DNA of 64,000 nt from Trichosphaerium sp. ATCC 40318 (taxonomy: Eukaryota; Discosea; Flabellinia; Trichosidae): NCBI GenBank assembly GCA_038496445.1, contig JALMLS010000122.1:78108-142107 (forward strand), in the 5' to 3' direction. Both the position numbers and the translations under genes were made by a program. Positions 10,544 to 24,149 of the stretch are shown here, one piece after another. Every line of letters starts with the position of its first letter. The first letter of the stretch is position 1. The notes under the pieces are model-generated. The model did not search any database and was not told the origin of the DNA. It saw nothing but the letters and a program-made list of their open reading frames with translations.

Positions 10544-12376
10544 TTGGTACTTTTGAAAAAAGAATTCAATCAAGCCAATTATTTGACCAGTTGATTGATC
10601 TTGATAGTTTTCAGTGAAAATCAGACCACTGGTTAAGATTTAAGGCGTTTTCTGTACATCAGCAAGCCTCATTTTCACTAGCTTGAGTTATTATAAAATA
10701 GGAGCCATACCACTTAAAAACCAATGTGTGAATTAAAATCACTTGGAATCGAACAACGACTGAAAGAAAAAAACTCGAAGTTAAATTTTACTTTCATTAA
10801 AACTTGACGGTACTTCTTCCTTTTGTCTGAGTCAGTACTAATTCGACATTTGATATATTACACTTGTCATTCATATTGGAAGAACGCTACTTGAGAGCAA
10901 CAAAAGATGCTTTACGGACTAAGAAAAAATTCGAAACAATAAAAAAAGCCCAAACGTTTTTTAGTAACTATAACAACCACAACCACATTGCCAATAACGC
11001 TTCTAATAACTTCAGAATTGCTACCTAGTATTGGAACAACCATCTGACGTTATGACAAGATTTAGCTTGTTTCCAACAACTTAAACAAACATGAATACTA
11101 ATAAACAAACTACAATCATGTGTACCTGAAGAAGACTTGCTCCTCTGCAATTATCTTTTTTGAACTTTAGGCAATTTTCTTACTTGTTAGACGTTGGTTT
11201 GGGTGAAAGAACCAAAATTATCTTCCTATTTAGGTAAGTATAGTGCGTAATACACGTGCTCAAATCATTTATTTTCTTCCAAACATACTTGTAGGTGTCC
11301 TACAACTTCAAAGGTAAAGCGAGAATGTGCTACAACTGCTCCAAATAGCATTTTTGTGCACAATTGCCAGTACGTTTTTATAAAGAAAAATCAGTGAACT
11401 TACTTTTGTTAGGGCCTAGCTTTACGTATACATACTGATGCAAGGGGTGTTACAAAAAGGGTTCAAATAGCTACATATTTAGTTAGTACTTAATGCTACA
11501 AAATCAGTATCTTTTCAATACTTTGACTCCTTACTCTGCTACTTCAGTATTAAATACGCGAATTGTATGAACCTCAAAAGAGCTTTAACACCTTCATCAG
11601 TTACTGAAGTATAACAGAGGTGAATAATATGAACACCAGCAAGTGCTTTAATACCTTCATCTGTTATATTCTTACACTATTGAGGCGTACGTCGAAGGCT
11701 TTAATACCTTTGTCAGTAACTGAAGAGTTATAAATGTAAATAGTTTGTACTCAGGAGAGGCAATGAAATGGCATGTTTGACAAGCTATATCGAGCATCTC
11801 AAGCCGTCCAGAATCTACCAAACACACGGGTCTAGTAGGCTTGAGCGCCATATTTTAAAGCATATCTGAGCTTTTGGGGTTAACACAAAAGGCTAGTTCT
11901 TCGTTCAAAGACACCAGGGCACTGTTTGTAAACCCAAAAAAATCCTTTTTATTATGTGACAAGATTCATACAAGTTTTTTTTTTTTTGTTTGGGTTTTTT
12001 TTCTTTTCAAGTACGAGTCGTTTTCTTCGACTAGTTTTGCATCAAACACAAGAAAAAAATAAGATTGATGCAACATTCATTGTTGTTGTAAAACTAGAAT
12101 ATATTAGAATCGAATACATAGTGAGGAGAGAACATCAAAAGTAAAAAAAAAATCCAAAAAAAGAGAAAAAAAAGGCAGTTCGTTCCAATTTGTTGGATTT
12201 TTGGCTCCCAGCAAGGCTTTGTTTTGAAGTTTTGTACTTAGGTAGCTGTATTAAACTCCAACACAAAAAGAACAAACAATACTCCAACAATATTTTATGA
12301 CTGAGGCTAAATATGAAAAGGAAAAAAAATCTGAACGTACTTTTTTGTTTTTTATTTTTTTTGTTTTCCTTCTCTT
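10544..12376. other. Gene-free stretch with one decayed LRR relic
   Basis: No intact gene is seen in 1.8 kb. There are scattered homopolymer runs (near 11970-12070 and 12130-12180), and the LRR relic at 11555-11750 is listed separately. Short frames here are low-complexity Phe/Lys stretches. Confidence 0.5.
11555..11750 (-). pseudogene. Decayed leucine-rich-repeat fragment of the F-box/LRR family
   Basis: Reading the minus strand gives VHIIHLCYTSVTDEGVKALL and, in another frame upstream, IYNSSVTDKGIKAF. Both are clear versions of the repeat unit GVHTI.LS.T.VTDEGLKAL found in the intact genes at 33383-34678 and 46925-47692. Frame changes and stops between units show that this copy is broken. 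Only two to three units are recognisable. Confidence 0.75.
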
Positions 12377-15300
12377 TTATTGCAATGGGACAAAGTATCT
12401 ACCATTAGGTGAACGCACTGGCTGTGGTTTCTTATAAGGATCACGTTGTGGAGATCCTATACCACCAGCTCTAGGTGGAGCTAAAATCAAAAGTCAGTCT
12501 CAGCAGCGATACAATAAAAACAAGCTTGCTACTTGTCTGGATTTCAAACAATGACTTAAAACTCCATCTAGGTTTATGACAAAACAGTCATATAACCATT
12601 AACACCAACGATCATATCAGAGTAAATGATCAAAGGTGGTGGAGCAAGGGAACAAACGGTGTGGTGATGATAGAAATGTTATTTTGTTGAATGCAAAAAA
12701 AAAAAGTACTTACGGCTCCTGTGCCTCCTAGCGGCAGTTCTATTTTGAACCTTATTCCTCCTTGCTTTCATACAATTATTTTCAACTAGTGACATACCAC
12801 AAAGCATCAAAAGGAAAATTCCTCCAACTACACAAGGAGAAAAGTTAGTATCCATGGATAGGTATTGAAAAGTTCAAGAAAAAATCTTTGCTCATCAAAC
12901 AAAACTATCACGTGGTTTTTTGATAAAATAATATGTTTATAATATAATAAACATAAGCGTGGATTTAATAATAACTTAGTTTCGAAGATACAGGTAGAAG
13001 AAACGAGAGTTCTTGCAACAAAAAAAGATAAAAAAACAAGAAAGAGTACTTACCAATAGTAAAAGATATCGCAAAGTATCCACTGCTTTCTTTCTCTGGA
13101 GGTGCCGAATAAGATACATGACCACTTGGGTTACCCGGGAATCTAGGTGTTGGCTTGCTACCATCAACCCTGTAGTGAACATGAACAGTATCCTAAAAAA
13201 AAGTCAGTTTGTTACAACCTTCTGTTGGAAAAAAAGAAGAAATTGCTCATTACCGCTAGGTTATTATCAGGATCTATGAGTTGTATAGGAACACTCTCAA
13301 AGTTGGTTTCATCAGGATTAAGTACTGTTACAACAAGTATATAACGTGACGCATTAAGAGGATCAGAAGCTTTTCCAAATTCTGGATTTTCTTTCAATCG
13401 AGCATGAATCCTAGCGTCCTTCGCCATAACATAAACTGATGGTCCTCCATATACATTTATACTATAAGTACGTGCAAGAGGAGACATTTTGATCTTAAAA
13501 ATTGAGTAAGAATTACACGTTAAGCGTGACTTGTCAACAACAACAAAAAGAACGAAAAAAAGGAGAAAAACGAAAAAAAGTCACATTGACGAGAGTACAA
13601 AGAGTACGTACACTTCGGAGAGAAGGCATGAGACTTTGCACAGTATTTGGAACATCAATAGTTGTAGTATTTGAAATTTTTAATTCTCCTTTACCACCAT
13701 TGTCTGTAACTTCAACTTTAAGTTCGAAAGTTGTATCATAAACATTAGCAATCTGAAAAAAAAGAGTTAGCCACGAGACTCAGCACAAAAAAAAAAGTAT
13801 CAGCAGTAAGCACTACTACACGCCAGATTATTTTAAAACACTAAATTGGTCAGCTGTGGTACCTGGTTCTCAAATTCTAATCTACAAAAGTAATGTGCAC
13901 GTAATCCAGAACTTAAATCTGTATACTCTTTGATAGATATTTCAAGTTTTGATTTATCACCAAGCTTACAATCAAACTTGATATTATTCTTTATATTGTT
14001 TGAATCAAAAATCTCATCTCCAGTAGCTGTCTCGAACTTTATAGGTACAAGCAAAGCATGTGGGTCTACTTCACCTCCCTGTACTATAGTCTGGGCTTCT
14101 CTATCTATAAGTATACGTGCGACTTTATCAACAATAACCACAGCAAAAGTGTAAACGCTGGAATTATGGAAAATATGTGTTCTGCCAACTCCCTTTGCAG
14201 TAGCTGCGCCAGTGTTTGGGTTAACCCTAAATACACATATAAGAATTGATTAAAAAATTACAACCAGACAGACAAGTCTTGTCCAAGCCAGTATAAAACG
14301 AAGAAAATAAAGTACAAAAACAAGAAAAGCCAAACACAAAAAATTTTCTGAACTGATAGGTTTCTCAGAACGCTTGTAAAACATTATGTTGAAAAGGCGT
14401 TTTCTTCAGAATCAAGCATAACACCAAAGTTAATTTTGTAAATATCATAGCGTGAGGCATGTTTCAATTCAAGAAAAAACGTGAAAGAAAAAAAATACTT
14501 ACTCGAGCAAGTCTGGATCTGAGCTCGACCATGGTCCTTTGAATACACTCTTATCATATTTGAATGTAGTCTTTGGTGTTATTTTACCATTGACATGAAC
14601 AACAGCAAATGAAGGACTCAAGGAATTTGATACATGAAGCTTTACGTAAGTAGAGTAAGAACGTGAAGCATGACCTCTTGTATGTTGTGTATTATCAAAC
14701 TCCTCAGTAGATCCATGAGGCCATACCATAGCCTTTAATGTAATATTTCCAGCACGAATACCCTTAACAACAAGGTTGACACAGTCATGGCGGGAACCTT
14801 AATCAACATTAGAACACGGAAGCCGAGAAAGAGTTTGATGAAAATTTTCTGGGAAAATGTTTGTGCTTCGGGCTGACCCTTTCAGGTCTCAACAAGGAAT
14901 CACTAGACGTACCGTTACTATAGTCAAGACGCCAAGAAATCAGTTCAGGCGAATCAGTTGATACCTCAAGAGCAACATTGTCGAGAGTTGTGAATTCTCT
15001 ACCAAGATCATCACGTACTCTAACTCTAAAATGTTGTTCTGCACCAACAGGTAGCTTTCAAAAAAAATTAGCATTTAAAATAGTGTAATAAACTAAACAC
15101 ATCAAACAGAAGACAAGAAAAAAAGAAAAGTGAGCAACAACAAAACACGTGATGATAAGTAATTAACAAAAAACTCCGATGCTTAAAGTGTTTTGCATTA
15201 GTAAACGTACGAAAGAAAATACAGGTGGTAGAGGGTCCAAGTGAACACTACCGACCATAGCAGCATTTACGGTAACAATAAAGTCTTGAGAAGGTGTCAC

Positions 15301-18300
15301 AGTGTTTTCAACACGAACATATCCTTTAGGGGTATAAAGTAAGAAATCCAAAAGAAAACACTTTTTTTTTTTTTGCTTGTACCTCTTCCAGAACGTATTG
15401 CCGTGATTTCTCCTATTGAGTCAACTCTGATGACATCAGATGCTTTACCATTATAACCACCAAGCTCCATGTAACGATCATTGAACTAAACGAAAGTCAT
15501 AAAACTGACAGGAAGGGAAAAACAGCTTCTGCCTAAAAAAGCAACTGACTTTAAATAAACGTTGTACATACACTTCCTTCGCTAGTAGTACGAAGCTTGT
15601 ATTTAGCTCCAGGTACCATAACAATCATACTATTACAAGCACAATCATCTGTTTTAAGAGCAAACTCCTGAAGAGTAGTAAAAGAAGATGTAGCTTCAAG
15701 TTGTGTTGTTCCAGCAAAAGCTTTTCCTGTAGGGTCGAATACAGAGACCTGAATAGTAGCTCTACCAGCTTCCGCACCTAGTATTCATGTATAAGCATAC
15801 CACTTAAAGATATCGTAATATAATAGTACCTTTGACGACAATAGCAGGAGCATACTGTGGAGACAAAGTAACATTAGCTTGGTTAAATATGGACATCAAA
15901 CCAAGAATGTTAGGATGAGATATACTCCATTGGAACTCAAGTGGTATACCAGCCCATGCGAGTGGTGTTTCACCATCCTCTCCCTTTATAAAAAGAATTA
16001 ATTATTGTGACTCTACTCCACGCTATAGCTAAGAAACAACGTACTTCAACGTGAATGGTTTGACTTCTTCTTGATAAAATTGTATTTGTCCAAGTACGTA
16101 TCATTAAGCCTTCCAGTTTCTTTACAGTGATCTTAACAGCGGCTTTGCCTATCTCAAGAGCTTGTCCAGTAATAGGTTCATATGTAGTCATTGTGACGTA
16201 TGCTGTTGTATGACCGACCTTTGTAGCAGATACTACACCATTAACCTTATTGATACTTGCAATATCTTCATGGTCAACATCCCACTCAACCTAAATACGC
16301 ATAAGAATATTCATCCAGAACTTTAGTAATGAACTGAAGGAAATCTCATGAACGAAACAACAGCACTTCGGAAAACCAGAAAAAAGGCGTACATCACGTG
16401 TTGGTGGACCACCCTTGTAGGTGAGTTGAAACTTAGCTCCTGGAAGTAGCACAAGGCTTCTTTGCACAACTTCCAATGGTTCAAAAACATGAATCTAAGC
16501 AAGAGTAAGAATGAAGCAAAAAAAAAAAAATGCAAAAAGATTTCTAGCGAAGAATGGTTTCGATCCATTGACCTTTGGGTTATGGGCCCAACACGCTCCC
16601 TGCTGCGCCACTTCGCTTTTTACGTTGTAATAAGAAGGAAATAAAATGTAGTCTTTCAAAATTATTCTAAAGACTACGATTGACTAGTTTTTGAGCTTAG
16701 ACTGTATTCATTTCGTACTGGTTTTGGGTCAGATGCCACAGTATTACCATTATGGGTAATAAGGGTTGCTGAAATACGGACTGTACCAACAGAGACACCT
16801 CTAACGTAGAATTGGCTTTTCTCAGTCTTATCACGCCTAATGGATGCACCATTGCTATCAAGGGTGATGTCCACGCGAACGTATTTGTATTGATCCTATA
16901 AACGAAGTTACAAATCGATTACAATTTAAAAAAAACGTCATGTTTCTCGTTCATCTGTAAAAGGACGTTAAGCTATCGTACCACTCTGAATACTGATCCT
17001 TCGCTATCCAGAATTTGTACTTTCAACGGTATTTCATTACCGAGCTGTACAATGGTAGTAGATGTGAGAATTAAATCTGAAAAAAATAACGTTAACTTTG
17101 CTGTCTAACAATGCACCAGTACCAGATACATGGGAAACCAAAATACGAGTTTCTGAAATATCAGTACCACCCAAGCACATATCACGAACAGAAACCTATA
17201 AAGAAGATCAGAACTTACTCTTCAAGTTCAACAAAGAAAACAAGAAAAAACAGTTTACCTTAACAACTCCAGGTGCTTGTGGTATGAGTGTAACTCTACC
17301 ATTTCGCTCAGGAGTAACCTTAGCAATCTCTGTAGAATTTACAGAGAAGCTAAATTCTCCACTACCACCTGCCAACCTCAATAAAGCTTGATTCTTTGGG
17401 TGCAAAATGAGAGAAAGAGCAGGTGGCATAAGTTTGACAATTGGATGCAAATAAATACGATAAACGTTTTGTATAGGAACAGAAAATCGTTTGGCCACTG
17501 TTGGAATAACACGCATTGCATCTTCAGTATAACCAGAAGCAGTAATAGTCAAATCAACAGTTCCTAGAGCAGAGTTTTAGAAAAAAAAAATACGAGAATG
17601 GAATACATACCTTCAAAGTCCGCAAAGTCAACATAACGTGCAGGCTGTCCAATCTCTTCAGGCGGACCTTCAAGGAAATTTGCGACAGTCTAAAATCCAT
17701 TAAGATCAGGGCAATATAAACAAGCTGCTTTGTACATTGTTAGATGCTGTCCAAGTTAAATCTAGTGAAGTAAAGTTTGTAAAACGATGACCTTCCTCAT
17801 CATATGCTGTAACGTTAAATACAAGTAAACCATCATTTCTAAGATCGTATTGTTCAGGAAGACCTCCTTTAGACTCTTCCAAGTGATTCAAAATAGCTAT
17901 AAGAGCACATAAGCTCAAAGATCCTTCAAAAAAAAATAAAAATCGATTGCTTACTTTCAGCACATGTAGGAGGAATATTAGCCAACGCTGTTTCTAGAAG
18001 AGTAGCTTCAAGATGGTGGAGTGTTGGGTATAATAATAGGTTCTTTGGAGTATGGCAAGAGATATAAAAGCTTAACTCAGCATCAGCTGGGAACCTATTA
18101 TCATCACTCTCACTATTGGAATAAACCAATTTCGCCAACTAAAAAAAATTAGTAAGATCTCAAAGTTTAAAGTGTCAACGATTAAACAGCACGAGTTGTT
18201 AGTTTTGTTGAAAAGTGAGCGTGCTAGTACTTACTTGGTCTGTTTCTTCCAAACAGGTAATAAGGTATGTCCTCAAATTACCTCTCACAACACGTTTTTG

Positions 18301-21300
18301 TGCAAGAATTGAGTTACCATCTTGAACTTCAAGTTTATGCTTAAACAAAGAAGGATCACGCCTCCACGGAGTAGGTCCACCAACAACTGTAACTAACGCG
18401 CTACTTCCCAAAGTGAGTAAGTATAGAGGTAGTTCCTTTCTATATTTGCCATGTTCAGGTACCTAATACAACTTAGAAAAGAAGACAAAGAACAAAGAGA
18501 TTTTAATGCTTCGTTTTAAGTGCCCAAAAGAAACTTACGTATCGCTGAAGAACTCTCTCTAATGGTGGGTCAATTAGCCTCATTTGTTGATATGCAGCAA
18601 TTATAACGTTTTTAACAGGCAATGTGCTATAACGAAGTAATACTTCAGTAGCACCATCTTTCAATCCAGCGAATTGTTGAGAAGCACAAATATTGCCTTC
18701 ATAATCTTGTAGAACGTAATCCTATAACTCAAATCAGAACAAATAATCATGTAGTAGTATTATACTCTACGTTCTATGGGTTCTCAGGACAGAAACCCGC
18801 TCAATAAACGTAAAATGTCAAAAAGAAAAAAAAAATACCTTTGGTACAGGCTCCATTCTGAAAAGCTCAGAGTGTTGTAAATCCCATCCAAGACGCAAGT
18901 TACCACAGCTGTCAAAGACATTACCCTTCTTATCATAAATGATAACGTGTAATACTAAATTTTCTCCAATGAGAACTTCACGCGCTCCAGAAAGAAAGTC
19001 CATTCCTGTAGGAGAACTAACCAAAATCTAAAGAAAAAATTAAGATGAAAGAAAAAACAAAGCCCAAGACAAGCACATACCTCAACAATAGCTACGTTTT
19101 GAGGCGCAAGTTGATCTTCTACAAATACTACGGTGGTTCCTCTAGCATGACCAGTAACAGTACCAACATTATCAACCTGTAAAAGCAACAATATAAGTAA
19201 CCTTACTTTGGTTTTTTTTTTGTTGAAAACAAAAGTTTTTCAAAAACCGTACCTGAGCGATTGTAGTATCATTTGAGGTCCATTCATAAAGAGTAGATCC
19301 ACCGCTGACTTGGATATCATAGCTATGTCGAACACCAGAATCAAAAGGTAATGAGATTGTACGATTCGGTTTAACAACAAGTGGAGTTGTAATTTGTACT
19401 GTATGAGCATATAAACTTAATCCCTCAACGATTGACCTCGAAAGTGGATATTGCTTATTTCTGCGCGTGTTCTAAACGAAAAAGTAAATAAGCCATTAAT
19501 CACTTTCTTAGACATTATAAAAACAATGGGAATGTATATTTCAAAAATAGCGCGACCAAGAAGAACTTATGGTCAGTGAAAAGTGGTCACCAAAAAAAAA
19601 AATAATTGAAAGCTGTTTGAAAACTCTCAACTACGGAGTGTTTTCTCGGTTTAGATTGTTTTGTAAGTAATTTCAACTCGTATGTGAGGGACGTACACGC
19701 ATCTCTATAAAATTAACATCAATCTCAGGGAATCCAGCCTTGAGTGCAGTGACTGTAATAGTATCTTGATTTGCATTTGTATCCAAAAATGTAAAATACT
19801 CTTCAGGCAAGTTCCAATGGAAATGCAAGTCCTATTTTAAAAAAATAACGTTAATAAACCGTTAGTTGTAAAATAAAATTCAAGGTGTTCGTTGAACCCA
19901 ATGAAACGTAGAAGAAACTTCTTTATGATTTTTGGTTTTTTTGATTTTTTTTCCTTTGTACGGTACCTTAGTGTGGTATAATCTGTTGTCCTCTTTATCA
20001 AACGCATTGATTTTAATAGTATAGTCTCTTCCAGAAATCATTAGCTTAACAGAACCCTTTTCCCATGTGTCATCATCCTTCAAAATAAAGTTAAAAAAAA
20101 ATACAAACGTTTATAATTTTCACAAATCACTCACTGCTGGATAGAAGTCCAAAGTGATATACTCTGGGATAACTACAACAATCTCAGCGTGTACAGTGCT
20201 TTCTTCCAAATCAATATCTGCATAACTAAGCAAAAAAAACATGTTAGAATCCAAAACAAATGTATAATGGCATTCGAAAAAACACTCACGTAACACAAAC
20301 ACTGAACTTTCCAAGCTCTTGACCAATAACTGAAACCATACCAGCATGTGTAACTTTACCATATCCAGGAGCGGTTACTTCACCGTCATTGATACGTGTG
20401 AACCAAGTGTATCTTACAGTAGGCAAAGGAATAGCTAAAAGACAAGTAAGCACGATTGAGCAAAATTTTTTATTGGTTTGTTTTTCGCTGAAACAAAAAG
20501 GGAGAAAGCTGATAACCTCGTGTTAAAAAACAAACGTACGTTTGATTTTACCAGCCTCCAATAGATCAAGTTCGTATTGAATATCAGAAACAGGACATAC
20601 ATATATCATGTATGAAGGTTTAAGTTGAATAGGCTCAATTACGGATAACTTAGTTATAGCGACAGCAATCATATTATAACGGTCGGAAACAAGTGATGCA
20701 GATACTGTTACACGTCCAGGTGTAATACCACGAACGAGAATAGAATCAGCTTTCTTTCCCTAAGGCACAAAGTCAAAAAAAAAAAAATCATTTTGTTGGA
20801 AAAAATTTTCTCATTTAAAACTTTTATGACATACACTGCTTTCCATGCGCAAAACGACATTTGTAGTATCAACACCAGAGTCTCTCCATGGCACAAATTG
20901 TAAAACAGGTGTACCTTGCGCGAATATAAGTAAGACAAAACCAAAAAACTGCAAAAAAAAGTTGTTCGTTTATCCAATAAAAAAAAAAAAAGAGTTTGGC
21001 GTACCTGGTGTTGAAACAAGTACATCTTCAATATTCCATTTAAATTCAAGCCCTGATACGCTTGAAAACCTATTATCTACAAAGAAGGACACAATGAGTC
21101 ATCACAAACAACAAGAAACGAAAAAAAAAAACCAATCAAAACAGCCAAATAACTTGTTTATAATTCATTAATGGGTTCCGTAATTACCTTCAGTACCCTT
21201 AAAGACTTTTTTTTTGATGTCAAAGGAAGAAAAACCAAAAAATTTGGTTCAAAAAGCGTTTGAAGCGGGATTTCTGTTTTTTAAAGTTCAAATTAATCGT

Positions 21301-21941
21301 ATTTGGCGCGTTTGAAATACATACCAAGGTTATCGAATGCTAGTATATCAAGTGTTTCGACAGCATCTCTGTAAATAGTTTTTGTTGTGGTGAGTATCTG
21401 GATCTTTTCTATATGGTCCAAGTATACTTCCATTTGCATTGTGCGGCCGTTTTGACCGCGAGCTTCGCCGATTAACCATGAAGAGTCGCGAGTAAGCTCT
21501 TCGTGGATACTGGCCGCTCTGGCGCTGCAAGAAACTATGATTGTGCGGCCGCAGGTGTCTCTTTCGTCAACTTTAATTAATTCTGGTTTGGTGGCATGCC
21601 TTGGTCAAATTTAGCTCCATATAATACAGCTGCGCAACGTTTGCGCGTTTGTGACGTAATACTGATAATCAAGAAAAGTTTTCTATACGGCAAGGATACG
21701 CTCTGTACGCCATTTGGGTGCCGTAGAGGGAATTTTAACGAAACAGAAAGAAAAATACTTGCTCGTTCATTGCTTGTTCATTTACGTACCAATCAAAGCA
21801 GCCATTGTCTGCAGCTAGTGTATGTTGTACGGCAGAGTTGTATGGTAGCAACAGCATAGACTCAGAAACTGTGATATCATCCTGAAAGCAGAGAACCACG
21901 CCTACCAAAAGGCACAATACTATGGTATGCGAAGTGATCAT
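12377..21941 (-). CDS. NUP210: Nuclear pore membrane glycoprotein 210 (gp210)
   Basis: This very large gene spans 9.6 kb with dozens of short introns. It encodes a nuclear-pore integral membrane protein with a huge lumenal domain, one transmembrane helix and a short cytoplasmic tail. The start (ATG 21941) gives a signal peptide (ITSHTIVLCLLVGVVLCF). The family hallmark follows: LLPYNSAVQHTLAADNGC, then W at the exon end. Later exons show DHIEKIQILTTTKTIY with LDILAFDNL, and VFEPLEV...SLVLLPGAKFQL with GGPP (about 16400-16490), all matching gp210 positions. Near the C-terminus GYFAISFTI|VVGGIFLLML forms the transmembrane helix (about 12830-13060), followed by a basic tail (KARRNKVQNRTAARRHRS) and a Pro/Arg-rich end, stop 12377-12379. 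An intron at about 16495-16721 hosts an initiator tRNA. I did not resolve every exon; those at 21600-21780 are uncertain. Confidence 0.93.
16545..16617 (-). tRNA. Initiator tRNA-Met (anticodon CAT), inside a NUP210 intron
   Basis: On the minus strand a 73-nt cloverleaf begins AGCGAAG (16617-16611) and ends CTTCGCT plus discriminator A (16545); the seven acceptor pairs match perfectly. The D arm has GTGGCGCAG (A box). The anticodon stem-loop is TTGGG-CCCATAA-CCCAA, with three G:C pairs flanking CAT. The T arm reads GGATCGAAACC, where ATCGAAA replaces TTCGAAT. GGG:CCC anticodon pairs and the AUCG T loop are eukaryotic initiator hallmarks. Downstream on the same strand come T5 and then about T13 runs, suitable pol III terminators. 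The gene lies in the sense orientation within an intron of about 227 nt (approximately 16495-16721) of NUP210. Confidence 0.95.
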
Positions 21942-22060
21942 TCTGACATGCCACAGTAGTTCGCGCCAAGATAATCGTTCTGACTCAAAATTGACCTAAC
22001 TTAACGCGCAAAAAATGCCCTGTGTGAACCGCTTACATATGCAGTTCAGCGATAATACAC
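21942..22060. promoter_or_regulatory. Short divergent promoter region
   Basis: This 119-bp gap between the start codons of NUP210 (minus) and the SMYD-like gene (plus) must contain both promoters. No named element is recognised. Confidence 0.45.
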
Positions 22061-23777
22061 ATGGAGAAGTATTTTGTAAACGACAATGTTCAATTGTGTG
22101 AAAATGACACATTAGGGCGGTACATACTTGCTGACAAAGGTACTGTTAGTGTTTAATCGCGCCAGAGCTTATTTTGTTCAGATTTCGCTGTTGGGGATAC
22201 AATTTTCACCGACAACTCATTGGTTTGCGTAAACAGCTTCCATGATATTGATAAAAAGAGATTTGATGCAGTAGAGCAAATTTCAAAGACAACAGGTGTT
22301 CCTGTACGTCAACACTCTGACATCTCCGAGCTAAATGCGTCATAGCTTGGTCATATATTCCTACTGCTTGAATATATTGATCAAACTGAAAAAAACCCGC
22401 AGTTAGAGGAGCAAATATTGCTTTTGCGTGATTTTAGTAAAAAACCAGCTTACAAAGACACTGTGGAGTTGCTAATTTCAAAGGTTCACAAAACGCACAC
22501 ACCACAAAAATCTGACACGTTTTAGCTATCTCTAGACAAAACACCAGAACAACTACGCACGTTGATAACGGTTCTTGGAATATTCGCTTCAAATGGGTAT
22601 AGTGTCGTTTCGTTAAAATGACCTCAACTTTTTTTTTTGGCAGATTGTCTTTTTTTTTGTGCTCCGATGTTTTGCTTGCTCGGTGTTACTTTATATAAGC
22701 TTACATTAGAATTAGATATCGGACCAGAAGTGGTGGAGCAGGCACTTGTCTAAAAATGCCAATGATACAACATAGTTGTTGGCCTAACGCTGGATTTATA
22801 ACAGTTGGAGACGAGGTAAGTTTTTTGTAAGTTAAATGATTTACTAAGAAGCTATAGGTTCAAATCTTTGCAATAAGCCCAATTAAGAAAGGAGAGAATG
22901 TGGCTATATCATACTTGCGACCAAATATGCCTAGAGCAGCTCGTAAAAAATACCTAAACTACAGATACCAGTACGTGCTTTTTTATATCAAGTCACGTGA
23001 TTGTTACATTTCTTCTTTTATTTGTTGGTCTAAACCTATTTTTAGGTTCGTTTGCAAATGTAAATTATGCTCAATGCCTTATGATGCGTTGCGACCAGCC
23101 ATATGTATTCTGGTGCGTTACGAGTACTGTCGTGTTGTTTGGCTCACATAAAGTAACAGTGTGATGGAGGCACTGCCTATCCTCATAAAGATGTCTGGAG
23201 ATGCCTTCAATGTAATAATGTGATCGAAGGACCTAAAGCAGATGAATTGAATGCTCTAGAAACGAATTTGAAAGCTTTACCAAAGCATAGACGTGACATA
23301 AATAAGATGGTATGACTTGCTTTTTATCATATTTCCTTTTCGATTTTGAAGACTAATAAGAAGTTGCTTTACAGCTTAAGACATTCACTGTTGGTCATTA
23401 CCTTGTATTGGAAACACTTAAAGAAAAATATGATATTTTAAAGCGTCGCTTGACAATCCAGCCAGAGCTTTGCCTAGATTACGCTCAAGTAAGTTAGCCT
23501 TTTCTACTTTTATCTCAATGAATATAATTATGGCGTGCTTGACTTTGGAGCTAATAATATTTTTAGAAACTTCTTGAAGGTAGTTTAAATACATCATCTC
23601 CACACAGCCAACATGCTACAGACTACAAGCGTGTTCAAGGTATAATTTTTTGTGTTTTTTTTGGCATGTTGCAAACTCAGAGTTGCTAATTTTTCACTTG
23701 TAGCTGCACTGTACGATATTCTAGATGAACCAAATAAGGTTCAAGAAGTTATGAGCACTATTATAACACGTGATTAA
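22061..23777 (+). CDS. SMYD-like SET-domain protein (putative lysine methyltransferase)
   Basis: SMYD proteins transfer methyl groups from S-adenosylmethionine to lysines of histones or other proteins. The N-terminal SET portion (22061 onward, then from 22182) has GRYILADK and DFAVGDTIFTDNSLV. The SET core reads MPMIQHSCWPNAGF, with QHSCWPN in place of the usual NHSC.PN. Then come FAISPIKKGENVAISYL and the post-SET cysteines FVCKCKLC plus CDGG and CLQC. A helical C-terminal region (LKTFTVGHYLVLETLKEKYD ...) follows and ends at TAA 23775-23777. A zinc MYND insertion is not evident, but 22540-22740 is poorly resolved. An in-frame TAG near 22525 implies a short intron (about 42 nt, AAG|gttcac...ttttag). 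About ten exons; divergent from NUP210. Confidence 0.85.
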
Positions 23778-24149
23778 CTCTTAAGTTAATCACACCTTTG
23801 CCAAGACGGACAACACATCACTGTAACAATAAAAAAACCAAAATTTAAAACACCAAACATCTTCGTATTGGGGTCAGTTGCATATCAATATCTACGACAC
23901 TCCAAAAATTTTACCACTTGTAGATGAACCAAAGACTAGCTTGTTTTTAGCTCGTGATTGTTCATCACGAAAGCTGTTTTTTTTTTTTTTTGTTTTTAAC
24001 TATTAGTGCTTTGTACAAATGTACACTATTTACAATTTCTTTGTTTGAAGAACTATTTCTTTTTCACGTGATTAATGAGTCTCACTTTGTGTCTCTATAT
24101 CTGTATGTTTTTCTCGGATACCATATTCTAAAAAAACACAATAAGCATA
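23778..24149. other. Convergent intergenic region, no gene seen
   Basis: This 372-bp stretch between the SMYD-like stop (plus) and the receptor stop (minus) is AT-rich with a long T run near 23980 and a TCACGTGA-like site near 24065. I see no coding exon. Confidence 0.4.

Noticed and set aside
12130-12180. A-rich run suggesting a retroposed poly(A) tail
   Set aside because: No gene body with such a tail and no target-site duplication was found; homopolymer runs are common in introns and spacers here.
22520-22530. In-frame TAG in the SMYD-like gene taken as a pseudogene mutation
   Set aside because: A 42-nt intron (gttcac...ttttag) removes it with the frame kept, matching the short intron size seen elsewhere (44 nt at 9018-9061).
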